Origin: Actinomycetes bacterium
Lineage (GTDB): Bacteria; Actinomycetota; CALGFH01
DNA: 64,000 nt
Direction of reading: 5' to 3'
Assembly (NCBI GenBank): GCA_036000965.1
Contig: DASYUT010000053.1
Span: 1-64,000 of the forward strand
Below the pieces are notes generated by a model that made no database searches, had not been told where the DNA came from, and was given only the letters and a program-made list of their open reading frames with translations. Shown one piece after another: positions 37,844-46,699 of the stretch. Each line of letters starts with the position of its first letter. Position 1 is the first letter of the stretch. The position numbers were made by a program, and so were the translations under genes.

Positions 37844-38782
37844 ATGCCCAAGCTCGTCGGCCTGCTCGTAGGGATCGAGAACACCTTCCCGCTGCCGTTC
37901 CTCGACGTGGTGAACGAGAAGGGCAAGCAGGACGGCATCCGGGCCGAGATGTGCTCGCTCGGGGGCGCTGGGGAGCTGGAGGAGCCGCCCCGCTACGCGG
38001 TGATCGTCGACCGGATCTCCCACGAGGTCCCCTTCTACCGCGCCTACCTCAAGAGCGTGGCCCTGCTCGGCACGGCGGTCATCAACGACCCGTTCTGGTG
38101 GGAGGCCGACGAGAAGTTCTTCGAGTGCACCCTGGCCCGCAAGCTCGGGGTGGCGGTGCCCAAGACGATCGTGCTGCCCAACAAGGAGTACATCGGCTAC
38201 ATCGACCCGGACCGGTCGCTGCGGAACCTCCAGTACCCCCTGGACTGGGAGGCGGTCGTCGGCTACACGGGCCTGCCCGCGGTGCTCAAGCCGAACACCG
38301 GCGGCGGCTCGCGCGACGTGTACGTCGTCGGCTCGCTCGAGGAGCTGATCCGCGCCTACGACCAGACCGGGCAGAAGACGATGATCCTGCAGCAGTACAT
38401 CGACTGGGACGATTACGTCCGCTGCATCGTGATCGGCGAGGACGTGCTGCCGTTCCGCTACGACCCCAGGCGGCCGTTCTTCGACCGCTACGTCACCGAC
38501 AACCCGCCCGAGGGTGAGCTGCGCGAGCGGGCCATCGGTGACGCGCGCACCCTGACCCGGGCGCTCGGCTACGACATGGACACCGTCGAGTTCGCGGTCA
38601 AGGACGGGGTGCTGTACGCGATCGACTTCCTGAACCCGGCCCCCGACTTCGACAACTTCTCGATCAAGGACGAGGGCTTCGACTGGGTGCTGCACCACAT
38701 GAGCGAGCTGGTCCTACGCTACGCGCGCGGTGAGGCGGCCCCGCCCTGGCGGGGCGAGCACCGCTGGTGGAGGTACGTGTGA
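37844..38782 (+). CDS. RimK-like ATP-grasp ligase
   Basis: 312-residue ATP-grasp enzyme, the class that activates a carboxylate as acyl phosphate and joins it to an amine. The ATP-binding loop is VLKPNTGGGSRDVYVV, followed by MILQQYIDWDDYVRCIVIG and the metal-binding AIDFLNPAPDFDNFSI near the end. ATG 37844 has GGAAGGAG just upstream. It overlaps the next gene by four bases (GTGA), and three amide-ligase genes follow one another. Substrate and product are unknown. Confidence 0.9.
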   Translation: MPKLVGLLVGIENTFPLPFLDVVNEKGKQDGIRAEMCSLGGAGELEEPPRYAVIVDRISHEVPFYRAYLKSVALLGTAVINDPFWWEADEKFFECTLARKLGVAVPKTIVLPNKEYIGYIDPDRSLRNLQYPLDWEAVVGYTGLPAVLKPNTGGGSRDVYVVGSLEELIRAYDQTGQKTMILQQYIDWDDYVRCIVIGEDVLPFRYDPRRPFFDRYVTDNPPEGELRERAIGDARTLTRALGYDMDTVEFAVKDGVLYAIDFLNPAPDFDNFSIKDEGFDWVLHHMSELVLRYARGEAAPPWRGEHRWWRYV

Positions 38783-40119
38783 ACGATCCCGTCGCCGCCT
38801 GGCACGAGCTCCTCGACGACCGGGCGCTCGCCAACGAGACCTGCGCCGCGCTCGCCGAGGGGCAGCGCGAGCGGGGCCTGTACTTCGGCGCGCACCCGCT
38901 CTCGGTCGCGCTGCGCCCGCAGCTCATCGAGCAGGCGCGCTGGGACCGGGCGGTGGGCGCCGCCGAGACCGTCTACGCCGCGCTCGGCGCGCTCGAGCGG
39001 GCGCTGCTGGCCGACGCCGACCTGCGCGCCGAGCTGGACCTGACGCCCGAGGAGGAGCGCTTGGCCCTGGCCGACCCGGGCTGCGGCTCGTCGTCGCCGT
39101 CGAGCCGGCTCGACAGCTTCTTCGCCGACGAGATCCGCTACGTGGAGTACAACGCCGAGTCGCCGGCGGGCATGGCCTACGGTGACGTGCTCGCCGAGGT
39201 GTTCGAGTCCCTGCCGGTCATGCAGGCGTTCCGCAAGCGCTGGCGGCTGCACCACCTGCCCGTGCGCCAGGCCCAGCTCGACTGCATGCTGCGCGCGTTC
39301 GCCGAGTGGGGCACGGGCGACACCCCGGTCGTCGCGATCGTGGACTGGCCCGGCCTGCCGACCCTGTCGGAGTTCGAGATGTTCCGGGAGTGGTTCGAGT
39401 CGCGCGGGGTCCGCACCCACATCTGCGACCCGGCCGGCCTCGACTTCTCGGGCGGCTCGCTGTGGGCCGAGGGGGAGCGGGTCAACCTCGTCTACCGCCG
39501 GGTGCTCACCAGCGAGCTGCTGGCCACCGAGGACGAGGCCCACCACGCCCTGCGCGACGCCTACCTGGCCGGGGCGGTGTGCGTGGTCAACACCTTCCGG
39601 GCCAAGCTGCTGCACAAGAAGATGAGCCTGGCCCTGCTGTCGGACGAGCGCTACGCCGGGCTCTACACCCCGGCCCAGCGCGAGGCGATCGAACGGCACG
39701 TGCCGTGGACGCGCAAGGTCCGCCACGGCCCCACCACCCGCCACGGCGAGCCCATCCAGGACCTGGTCGCCTATGTCTGCCAGCGGCCCCGGGAGCTGGT
39801 GCTCAAGCCCAACGACGAGTACGGCGGCAAGGGGGTGGTGCTCGGCTGGACGGTCCACGCCAACGACTGGGAGCAGGCGGTCGACGTCGCCCTGACCCAG
39901 TCCTACGTGGTGCAGGAGGCCGTGCCGGTGCCGCGCGAGCCGTTCCCGGTCGCGCTCGAGGGCGTGCGCCTGCTCGACCTCGCGGTCGACATGGACCCGT
40001 ACCTGTTCGACGGCCGGGTCGCGGGCACGCTCACCCGGCTGTCGTCGTCCGCGCTGCTCAACGTCACCGCGGGCGCGGGAAGCATCGTGCCCGCCTACGT
40101 GGTGGAGGGATCGCTGTGA
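38779..40119 (+). CDS. Circularly permuted ATP-grasp-type ligase
   Basis: 446 residues with the layout of circularly permuted ATP-grasp or glutathionylspermidine-synthase-like enzymes: IRYVEYNAESPAGMAYGD in the middle and ELVLKPNDEYGGKGVVLGW near the C-terminus, the ATP-binding half. GTG 38779 overlaps the stop of the preceding ligase gene and GGAGG precedes it by six bases. Its own stop overlaps the next start. Such enzymes form peptide-like bonds in secondary metabolites or modify small molecules. The assignment to fold is firm, the substrate unknown. Confidence 0.82.
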   Translation: MNDPVAAWHELLDDRALANETCAALAEGQRERGLYFGAHPLSVALRPQLIEQARWDRAVGAAETVYAALGALERALLADADLRAELDLTPEEERLALADPGCGSSSPSSRLDSFFADEIRYVEYNAESPAGMAYGDVLAEVFESLPVMQAFRKRWRLHHLPVRQAQLDCMLRAFAEWGTGDTPVVAIVDWPGLPTLSEFEMFREWFESRGVRTHICDPAGLDFSGGSLWAEGERVNLVYRRVLTSELLATEDEAHHALRDAYLAGAVCVVNTFRAKLLHKKMSLALLSDERYAGLYTPAQREAIERHVPWTRKVRHGPTTRHGEPIQDLVAYVCQRPRELVLKPNDEYGGKGVVLGWTVHANDWEQAVDVALTQSYVVQEAVPVPREPFPVALEGVRLLDLAVDMDPYLFDGRVAGTLTRLSSSALLNVTAGAGSIVPAYVVEGSL

Positions 40120-41246
40120 CCGAGCCGCGACTCACGATCGGCATCGAGGAAGAGTTCCAGATCGTCGACTCCGACGGGGAGCTGCGGGCCCACATCGACA
40201 CGCTGCTCGCGGTCGCCCGGCCCCTGCTCGGCGAGGACGTCAAGGCCGAGATGCTGCAGTCGGTGGTGGAGGTGGGCACCAAGATCTGCCAGAACGTCGG
40301 CGAGGCGCGCGCCGAGGTCGTGCGCCTGCGGGGCGCGCTGGCCGGCCTGCTCAGCCCGGACGGGCTGCGGATCGTGTCGGCCGGCACCCACCCGTTCTCG
40401 CGCTGGCAGGACCAGCGCATCACCGAGCTCGAGCGCTACAAGCTGCTCGAGGCCGAGATGCAGGACGTGGTCAGGGAGCTGCTGATCTTCGGCATGCACG
40501 TCCACGTCGGCATCCCCGACCCCGAGGCGCGCGTCGAGGTCATGAACGAGGCGCGCTACTTCCTGCCCCACCTGCTCGCCCTGTCCACCTCGAGCCCGTT
40601 CTGGCTGCGGCGCAAGACCGGCCTGAAGTCCTACCGGAGCGTGATCTGGTCGCGCTTCCCGCGCACCGGCATCCCGCCCGAGTTCGGCTCCTACGACGAG
40701 TTCAACAACCACGTCGAGCTGCTGATCAAGACCAACTGCATCGACAACGGCAAGAAGATCTGGTGGGACCTGCGGCCGCACTGGCAGTACCCGACCGTCG
40801 AGTTCCGGGTCTGCGACGCGATCACCCGGGTCGATGAGGTCATCTGCGTGGCCGCTCTCATCCAGGCGATCTGCGCCAAGCTGCTGAAGCTGCGCGGCCA
40901 GAACCTCGGCTTCCGCAAGTACCTGCCCTCCCTGGTGGCCGAGAACAAGTGGCGGGCGGTCCGCCACGGCATCGACGGCAAGCTGATCGACTTCGGCAAG
41001 CTCGAGGAGGTCCCCATGCGCGACCTCGCCCGCGAGCTGCTCGAGTTCGTCGACGACGTGGTCGACGAGCTGGGCTCCCGGGCCGACGCACAGTACCTGC
41101 ACACGATCCTGCGCGACGGCACCAGCGCCGACCGCCAGCTCGCGGTCTACGAGCGGACCGGGGACCTCAAGGCGGTGGTCGAGCACCTCGCCGACGAGAC
41201 GGTGGCCGGGGTCCCCCTGGCCGCTGCGCCCAGCGGCCAGGCCTGA
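40116..41246 (+). CDS. GCS2-family carboxylate-amine ligase (YbdK type)
   Basis: 376 residues of the glutamate-cysteine ligase family 2 group. Conserved motifs are LTIGIEEEFQIVD, GMHVHVGIPD, WDLRPHWQYPTVEFRVCD and ALIQAICAKL. The group makes gamma-glutamyl or similar amides from ATP; E. coli YbdK is only weakly active on glutamate and cysteine, so the natural substrate is open. GTG 40116 overlaps the previous stop by four bases. With the two ATP-grasp enzymes it forms a tightly coupled three-ligase operon. Confidence 0.9.
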   Translation: MTEPRLTIGIEEEFQIVDSDGELRAHIDTLLAVARPLLGEDVKAEMLQSVVEVGTKICQNVGEARAEVVRLRGALAGLLSPDGLRIVSAGTHPFSRWQDQRITELERYKLLEAEMQDVVRELLIFGMHVHVGIPDPEARVEVMNEARYFLPHLLALSTSSPFWLRRKTGLKSYRSVIWSRFPRTGIPPEFGSYDEFNNHVELLIKTNCIDNGKKIWWDLRPHWQYPTVEFRVCDAITRVDEVICVAALIQAICAKLLKLRGQNLGFRKYLPSLVAENKWRAVRHGIDGKLIDFGKLEEVPMRDLARELLEFVDDVVDELGSRADAQYLHTILRDGTSADRQLAVYERTGDLKAVVEHLADETVAGVPLAAAPSGQA

Positions 41247-41266
41247 GCGGCCGCGCTGGGGGATCT

Positions 41267-41331
41267 GCCCGACCGTGGCACAGGCGCGCTCGGGGGGCCG
41301 TGGCGGCGGGACCCGCCCGACCGTGGCACAG
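41267..41331 (+). repeat. Direct repeat between convergent operons
   Basis: GCCCGACCGTGGCACAG occurs at 41267-41283 and 41315-41331. The stretch between them (GGCACAGGCGC, GGGGGGCCGTGG) is related to the repeat region at 21.28-21.45 kb, so this may be a dispersed repeat family. Confidence 0.75.
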
Positions 41332-41335
41332 CCTC

Positions 41336-42076
41336 CTAGCAGAAGCGGGGCAGGTGGTGGGCGAGCTGGGCCCGCCAGGAGGGCCAGTCGTGGGGCACGT
41401 CGTAGCCCCAGAGGTCCAGCTCGTGGGGGACGCCCTTGGCGTCCAGCACGCCTGCGAACGCCTTGGTGCTCTCGAGCGCGCCGGTGGTGTCCTCCCACAT
41501 GCCCTGGCCGCAGACCAGCACCAGGTGGACCTGGCGCCGCAGCCAGTCGAGGTGGTCGCCGTCGGCGTTGGCCATGTAGTCCGTGGGGTTGTTGAAGTAG
41601 ACCGCGTCGCCCCGCTCCCAGCCGCCGCCCACCGCCGCGACGTCGTACACCCCGCTCATGCAGATGGCGAGGGGGAACAGGTCGGCCCGCTTGAGCGCGA
41701 AGTTGGCGGCGTGGTAGGCGCCGAAGCTGCACCCGGTGAGCATCACCTCGGTGGGGCCGCCGCAGTCGGCGTGGACCCGCGGGACCACGTGGTTGACGAC
41801 CCAGTCCTCGTACCCGGCGTGCCTGCGGGCCCGCTCCTCGAGCGGCAGGGCGTTGTTGCGCCAGCTCTGGTCGTCGAAGCTGTCCACGCAGTAGAGCTTG
41901 ACCCGGCCCGCCTCGACGAGGTCGCCGACGGCGCCGACCATGCCGCGGTCCTCGAAGTCGGTGCGGCGGCCGCCGTCGGAGGGGAAGGCCAGCAGCGGGC
42001 GGCCGTAGTGGCCGTAGGCGACGACGCCTCCCGTGCCGATCGCCGGCGACTCGACCGCCCACTCGTCGCGCCTCAT
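41336..42076 (-). CDS. Esterase of the alpha/beta-hydrolase fold (enzyme 2)
   Basis: 246 residues. The nucleophile elbow is TGCSFGAYHAANF (GxSxG), with YGHYGRPLLAFPSDGGRRTD at the start and a late His in YDVPHDWPSW. It resembles the uncharacterised esterase group related to esterase D and feruloyl esterases. ATG 42076 overlaps the stop of the upstream esterase gene (ATGA) and has AAGGAGCTG ahead. It converges on the three-ligase operon, a neighbourhood that suggests it acts on the same product. Confidence 0.85.
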   Translation of the reverse strand: MRRDEWAVESPAIGTGGVVAYGHYGRPLLAFPSDGGRRTDFEDRGMVGAVGDLVEAGRVKLYCVDSFDDQSWRNNALPLEERARRHAGYEDWVVNHVVPRVHADCGGPTEVMLTGCSFGAYHAANFALKRADLFPLAICMSGVYDVAAVGGGWERGDAVYFNNPTDYMANADGDHLDWLRRQVHLVLVCGQGMWEDTTGALESTKAFAGVLDAKGVPHELDLWGYDVPHDWPSWRAQLAHHLPRFC

Positions 42077-43152
42077 CCCCACAGCTCCTTCAGCAGGCTC
42101 ACCAGGTGCGGGTCGAACATATCGCGCCAGGCGGTCCAGTTGTGGGCGTCGCGGCTGGCGGCGAAGCGCGCCGGGTAGCCCTGGCGGCGCAGCACCAGGC
42201 TGGTGGCCCGGTTGTTGGGCAGGTTCAGCTCGACGCCGCCGCAGGTGATCACGATCGGGATCGGGTGGCTCCACTCGCGGTCGGCGTGCACGCGGTCCAT
42301 GAAGCGGCGGATGCGCTGGAAGTGCTCGAAGCCGATCTCGTGGTGGTCGTAGCGGTGGTGGAAGAAGCTGCCAGACTGCAGGAACAGCCCGCCGAAGGTG
42401 GCCGGGCGCTGCCGGTGGGCGTGCAGCATCGCGAGCGCGCCGAGGCTGGCGCCCATGCCGACGCGGAAGCGGCGGCCCGGCGGCGCCGGGGCCACCGTGG
42501 CCAGCGACGGCAGCACCTCGCGGGCGAGCGCCTCGGCGTAGGCGTCGGAGGCCGAGTAGTGCTCGTCGCGCCGCATCGGGTGGAGCAGGGCGGCCCGCAT
42601 GGGCGGGAGCGCGCCGCGGTGGGAGAGCCGGTCGAGCATGAGCGTAAGGCTCGAGTACTGCGCGTACTCGATGCCGTCGTGGGCGACGAGCAGCGGCAGC
42701 CGCTCATGGGCGGTCACTCCCGGGCTGGCCCAGAGCGCGGCCCGCATCCGCCCGCCCAGGGTGGGCACGTCGACCTCGAGGTCGGTGGTGGTCCCGGCGG
42801 GCGCGTCGACCGGGACCGTCCAGCCCGGCGGCCGGTACTCGGGGAACTCGACGACCGACTTGTCGCCGAACGGTCCGGGGGCGCGCAGCGGGTTGGCCGG
42901 GTCGCAGACCAGCTCGCTGCGCCCGTCACCGTGGAGCAGCTCGATCAGGTACTCCATCCGGTCCACGGCCGGGCGGGGGAAGCGCAGCCGCCACGGTCTG
43001 CCGTTGCCGTCGGGCTCGAGGCTCCAGCCGCCGCGGGGCATGGCGACCTCTTGGAACAGCCAGGCCGCGGCCAGGTCGCGACCGGTGTCATGAAGCTGGA
43101 AGGTGACCCCGTCGGCGGACAGCATGGGACCAGCTTTGGAAGCAGCAGGCAT
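42073..43152 (-). CDS. Enterochelin-esterase-like hydrolase (enzyme 1)
   Basis: 359 residues. An N-terminal beta-sandwich-like domain (1-120) precedes an alpha/beta-hydrolase with VAHDGIEYAQYSSLT, nucleophile GMGASLGALAML and a terminal His in DAHNWTAWRD, the Fes/IroE/esterase D layout. No siderophore genes are present. ATG 43152 is chosen; ATG 43125 is an in-frame alternative. It is coupled to the second esterase by a four-base overlap. Confidence 0.82.
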   Translation of the reverse strand: MPAASKAGPMLSADGVTFQLHDTGRDLAAAWLFQEVAMPRGGWSLEPDGNGRPWRLRFPRPAVDRMEYLIELLHGDGRSELVCDPANPLRAPGPFGDKSVVEFPEYRPPGWTVPVDAPAGTTTDLEVDVPTLGGRMRAALWASPGVTAHERLPLLVAHDGIEYAQYSSLTLMLDRLSHRGALPPMRAALLHPMRRDEHYSASDAYAEALAREVLPSLATVAPAPPGRRFRVGMGASLGALAMLHAHRQRPATFGGLFLQSGSFFHHRYDHHEIGFEHFQRIRRFMDRVHADREWSHPIPIVITCGGVELNLPNNRATSLVLRRQGYPARFAASRDAHNWTAWRDMFDPHLVSLLKELWG

Positions 43153-43276
43153 GCCACCTGGATACCACGGAACCCCGACTGCACGCCTGCCTTGGGAACA
43201 CGGTTGCGCTCGAGCCCCCGTGGCCCAGTCCGCCTCCGTCGCAGCGAGCGGAAGCCCAGCTGCTGGACGCGGCTCG

Positions 43277-44428
43277 TCAAAGGACCCGGTCGAGCGTCGC
43301 GAACAGGTGGGTGATGTCGTCGTCGGTGATGTGCAGATGTGGGCTGATCCGCAGCGCCGACCCGCGGACACCCACGTGGACGCCGGCTTCGCTGAGCGCG
43401 GCGAGCAGGTTGCTGCGGAGCTGGTCAGGGACGCGCACGCCGAGCATGTGCGCCCCCCGCGCCGCCGGGGTCGCCAGGCCGTGGTCGCAGGCCCGAGCTT
43501 CGATGGGTGCGGTCACCGCATGCAGCGTCGCGGCGATGTTGGCGACGCCCCAGGCGTGCACCTGCTCCAACGCGGCGATCGCCATCGGGGTCAGCTCAAA
43601 GGCGGTGCGCGCGCCGACGTCGAAGCGGCGTGCGCCGGGCTGGTAGGTGTCCGGGTAGTCGACCAGGCGGGCGAAGTCTCGTGCGCCGTCGCGGAGGATC
43701 CAGTTCTCCTCGATCGGCTGGCCGTCGTGCCAGGCCTCGTCGACGTACAGGTAGCCGAGCCCGAACGGGCCGAGCAGCCACTTGTAGCCGACCGTGACCA
43801 GGAAGTCCGGTCGCAGGACGCCGACATCGATCGGCATCGCGCCCGCGGACTGGCTGGCGTCGACGACCAGCTTGGCCCCGACGCTGCGGGCAGGTGGAGC
43901 GATCCGGTCGAGGTCCACCAGCGCCCCGTCGGTCCAGTGCACCTGCGGCACCGACACCACCGAGACCCGCTCGTCGAGCGCTGCCAGGACCGCGTCGGCC
44001 CAGCCCTGCCCCGGCGCACGGTGCACGGTGTGGAGCTCGGCGCCGGTCCGGCGTGCGAAGCGAGCCCAGGTGTAGATCCCAGACGGGTACTCTTCGGCCA
44101 GGACCAGCACGCGCTGGCCTGGCCGGGCGGGCAGGTTGGCGGCGGCCACCGCCATGCCGTAGCTGGTCGCGGGGACCAGCGCGACGCTCCCGGCTGGGGC
44201 GCCGATGAGCTGGGCGAACAGCGCCCGCCGACGCTCGGCGTCGTCGAACCAGTCGGCGGCGGCGATCCGCCACGGCTGGGCTCGTCGTTGCAGCGCCTGC
44301 CGCCCGGCGGCAACGCCGGCGCGCAGGGTCGGGGCCAGGCTGGCGACGTTGAAGTAGGCGACGTCAGGGGGGATGTCGAAGAGGTTCCTGGCGACTGGCA
44401 GCATGCGCTGCACGGGCGCTGGGTTCAT
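43277..44428 (-). CDS. PLP-dependent aminotransferase class V protein
   Basis: 383 residues of the class V/cysteine desulfurase-like fold. The PLP lysine is in VTVGYKWLLGPFG, with the aspartate in LVVDASQSAG and phosphate contacts in ATSYGMAVAAAN. It lacks an obvious desulfurase cysteine loop and is closer to kynureninase or isopenicillin-epimerase relatives. ATG 44428 has CAGGAGGCG in front. It lies in line with the two esterases and msrA, so it may belong to the same pathway as the amide ligases. Confidence 0.85.
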   Translation of the reverse strand: MNPAPVQRMLPVARNLFDIPPDVAYFNVASLAPTLRAGVAAGRQALQRRAQPWRIAAADWFDDAERRRALFAQLIGAPAGSVALVPATSYGMAVAAANLPARPGQRVLVLAEEYPSGIYTWARFARRTGAELHTVHRAPGQGWADAVLAALDERVSVVSVPQVHWTDGALVDLDRIAPPARSVGAKLVVDASQSAGAMPIDVGVLRPDFLVTVGYKWLLGPFGLGYLYVDEAWHDGQPIEENWILRDGARDFARLVDYPDTYQPGARRFDVGARTAFELTPMAIAALEQVHAWGVANIAATLHAVTAPIEARACDHGLATPAARGAHMLGVRVPDQLRSNLLAALSEAGVHVGVRGSALRISPHLHITDDDITHLFATLDRVL

Positions 44429-44548
44429 GACGCCTCCTGGATAGGCTGTGCTGAGCGGCGTCGACGGTCTCACCTGCCCGGTGTTGGCGGCGGGCGAGGC
44501 CAACCGGGCCGTCCCGGTCCGAGCGTCGCGAGCACAACGGCAGCTGCG

Positions 44549-45205
44549 TCAGTTCTCCGCCCTCGTCACCCCGACGGGGCAGCTCACCCCGGTGCCGCCG
44601 ATGCCGCAATAGCCGTTCGGGACCTTGTCGAGGTACTGCTGGTGGTAGTCCTCGGCGTAGTAGAACTCCGACGCCACGCCGACCTCGGTCGTGACCTGGC
44701 CGTACCCGGCCGCGGTCAGCTCCTTCTGGTAGGCGTCGCGGGACGCCTCGGCGGCCTCGCGCTGGGCGTCGGACCGGGTGTAGATGGCCGAGCGGTACTG
44801 GGTGCCGACGTCGTTGCCCTGCCGCATCCCCTGGGTCGGGTCGTGGCTCTCCCAGAAGACCTTGAGCAGCTGCTCGTAGCTGACCTGGCCGGGGTCGAAC
44901 ACGACCAGCACGGCCTCGGTGTGCCCGGTGCGCCCGCTGCACACCTCCTCGTAGGTGGGGTTGGGGGTGAACCCTCCCGCGTAGCCGACCGCGGTGGTCC
45001 ACACGCCGGGGGTCTGCCAGAACGCGCGCTCGGCGCCCCAGAAGCAGCCGAGGCCGAAGACCGCCTGCTCCAGGTGGTCCGGGAAGGGCGGTGTCAGGGG
45101 CGTGCCCAGGACAGTATGGCGCTCCGGCACAGGCATCCGTGCCGACCGGCCGGGCAGCGCGTCCTTGGCCGCGGGCATGCTGGTCTTGTGGAAGCCGAAG
45201 ATCAT
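44549..45205 (-). CDS. msrA: Peptide-methionine (S)-S-oxide reductase
   Basis: 218-residue MsrA, which repairs oxidised methionine. The catalytic Cys54 is in GLGCFWGAE, with [18 protein letters not shown] and [19 protein letters not shown] as family hallmarks; C-terminal Cys residues recycle the enzyme. ATG 45205 has AAGGAG in front. An upstream in-frame ATG 45262 would add a Ser/Thr/Gln repeat encoded by a 15-bp tandem array and lacks a ribosome site. Two SigR/SigH-like promoters stand upstream, so induction by thiol-oxidative stress is expected. Confidence 0.95.
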   Translation of the reverse strand: MIFGFHKTSMPAAKDALPGRSARMPVPERHTVLGTPLTPPFPDHLEQAVFGLGCFWGAERAFWQTPGVWTTAVGYAGGFTPNPTYEEVCSGRTGHTEAVLVVFDPGQVSYEQLLKVFWESHDPTQGMRQGNDVGTQYRSAIYTRSDAQREAAEASRDAYQKELTAAGYGQVTTEVGVASEFYYAEDYHQQYLDKVPNGYCGIGGTGVSCPVGVTRAEN

Positions 45206-45227
45206 GCGGGACTCCTTGCTCTTGGTG

Positions 45228-45262
45228 CTCGTCTGACTGGTGCTCGTCTGACTGGTGCTCAT
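45228..45262 (-). repeat. 15-bp tandem repeat in the msrA leader
   Basis: TCTGACTGGTGCTCG-type units repeat two to three times in the leader between the nearer promoter and ATG 45205. On the coding strand they read as Ser-Thr-Ser-Gln-Thr repeats if ATG 45262 were used. Confidence 0.85.
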
Positions 45263-45282
45263 CCTGGTCGTTCGCCAGCTGC

Positions 45283-45309
45283 AACGGTACGGCCACCACC
45301 CGCGTTCCC
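45283..45309 (-). promoter_or_regulatory. SigR/SigH-like promoter, proximal copy
   Basis: On the minus strand GGGAAC (45309-45304), a spacer of exactly 18 bases, and GTT (45285-45283). This matches the thiol-stress ECF sigma consensus of Streptomyces SigR and mycobacterial SigH (GGGAAY-N18-GTT). msrA is a known member of these regulons. Confidence 0.78.
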
Positions 45310-45354
45310 GCCTGTCGAGCACCCATGGGAACAGGCTGCCCTCGGAGAAGCTGC

Positions 45355-45381
45355 AACGGTACGGCCACCACCCGCGTTCCC
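45355..45381 (-). promoter_or_regulatory. SigR/SigH-like promoter, distal copy
   Basis: A second GGGAAC (45381-45376), 18-base spacer and GTT (45357-45355), identical in the spacer to the proximal copy and 72 bp away. Beyond it, two further partial copies of the GGGAACGCGGG end lie at 45382-45420. Confidence 0.75.
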
Positions 45382-45431
45382 GCCCGGCCCGCGTTCCCGC
45401 CCGGCCCGCGTTCCCGCCCGGCGAACTCGGC

Positions 45432-46661
45432 TCACGCCGGCGGGCGCTTGGGGATGAGCGAGCGGAGCTCCACGTCCTCGTCGGCGAGCTGGTCCGGGTG
45501 GTCCAGACGGGCCCAGACCAGGCGGCGGGCGGCGGCGATCTCCTTGAGACGGTTCACCCCGGCGGCGGCCCGCACCTCGGGTCCGAGCAGGTAGAAGGCG
45601 ACGAACGAGCGGTCCTCGACCTTGCCCCGCAGCACCACCCGGTCGTACCGGTCGGCGATGCCGACGACCTGCAGGTGCAGGTCCCACTGGTCGGACCAGA
45701 CGAACGGGACCGGCGCGAAAGGCACCCGCCGGCCGAGCATGCCGTGGGCGGCGGCGACCGCCTGGTTGTGGGCGTTGTCGACGTGCTCGACCCGGAGCCG
45801 GGTGCCGAGCCGCGGGTGCCACCAGGCGGCCACGTCCCCGGCCGCGAACACCCCGGGCACGCGGGTCTGGCAGTACTCATCGACGACCACGCCGTTGTCG
45901 AGCCGCACGCCGGAGCCGGCCAGCCACTCGGTCTCGGGGACAACCCCGACGCCGACCACGGCCAGGTCGCAGGCGACGACCCGGCCGGAGGTGGTGACCA
46001 CCGCCGCGACCCGGCCGTCGCCCCGGAACGCGGCCACTCCGTCGCCGGTGCGCAGGTCCACGCCCTGGTCGCGGTGGTACCCGGCCCAGATCCGCCCCAG
46101 CTCCGGACCCAGGCGGGGCAGCGGCAGGGGCGCGGCCTCGAGCATGGTGACCTCGAGGCCCAGGTCGCGGGAGCAGGCGGCCACCTCGGTACCGATGAAC
46201 CCGGCACCGACCACGACCACCCGGCGGCCGGGCGCCAGCTCGGCCCGCAGGCGCTCGGCGTCGCGGACGGTACGCAGCAGGTGGATGCCGGCCAGGCCGG
46301 CGCCGGGTACGTCGAGGCGGCGCATCCTCGACCCGGTGGCCACCAGCAGCCGGTCGTAGCCGAGCGGCCCGCCGCGGTCCAGCTCCACCGTGCGCGCGGC
46401 CGGGTCGAGCCGGGTGGCGCGGGTGCCCAGCCGCAGCTCGATCTCGTGCTCGGCGTACCAGCCCTCGGGGCGCAGGTAGAGCGCCTCCTCGGGCTGGCGG
46501 CCGTGCAGGAACGCCTTGGACAGCGGCGGCCGCTCGTAGGGGCGGTCCGGCTCGGCGCCGACGAGCACCACCCGGCCGTCGAACCCGGCCGCTCGGAGGG
46601 TCTCGGCGGCGCGGCCCCCGGCCAGGTTGCCGCCCACGACGACGCAGGTCCGGGCGGTCAC
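45432..46661 (-). CDS. FAD/NAD(P)-dependent ferredoxin reductase-type oxidoreductase
   Basis: 409 residues with two nucleotide-binding folds ([17 protein letters not shown] at the N-terminus, [15 protein letters not shown] in the middle) and the FAD motif [13 protein letters not shown]. The C-terminal 80 residues fit the reductase C domain found in ferredoxin or rubredoxin reductases of P450 and dioxygenase systems. No ferredoxin or oxygenase is adjacent, so its electron partner is elsewhere. GTG 46661 is the start that keeps the first fold complete; no clear ribosome site is seen. Confidence 0.92.
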   Translation of the reverse strand: MTARTCVVVGGNLAGGRAAETLRAAGFDGRVVLVGAEPDRPYERPPLSKAFLHGRQPEEALYLRPEGWYAEHEIELRLGTRATRLDPAARTVELDRGGPLGYDRLLVATGSRMRRLDVPGAGLAGIHLLRTVRDAERLRAELAPGRRVVVVGAGFIGTEVAACSRDLGLEVTMLEAAPLPLPRLGPELGRIWAGYHRDQGVDLRTGDGVAAFRGDGRVAAVVTTSGRVVACDLAVVGVGVVPETEWLAGSGVRLDNGVVVDEYCQTRVPGVFAAGDVAAWWHPRLGTRLRVEHVDNAHNQAVAAAHGMLGRRVPFAPVPFVWSDQWDLHLQVVGIADRYDRVVLRGKVEDRSFVAFYLLGPEVRAAAGVNRLKEIAAARRLVWARLDHPDQLADEDVELRSLIPKRPPA

Positions 46662-46699
46662 GGGTTGTCGAACAGCTCGAGGACCTCCGCTCGTCGCAC

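Noticed and set aside
45205-45262. Longer MsrA from ATG 45262
   Set aside because: The extra residues are a Ser/Thr/Gln repeat from a 15-bp tandem array and there is no ribosome site; ATG 45205 has AAGGAG.
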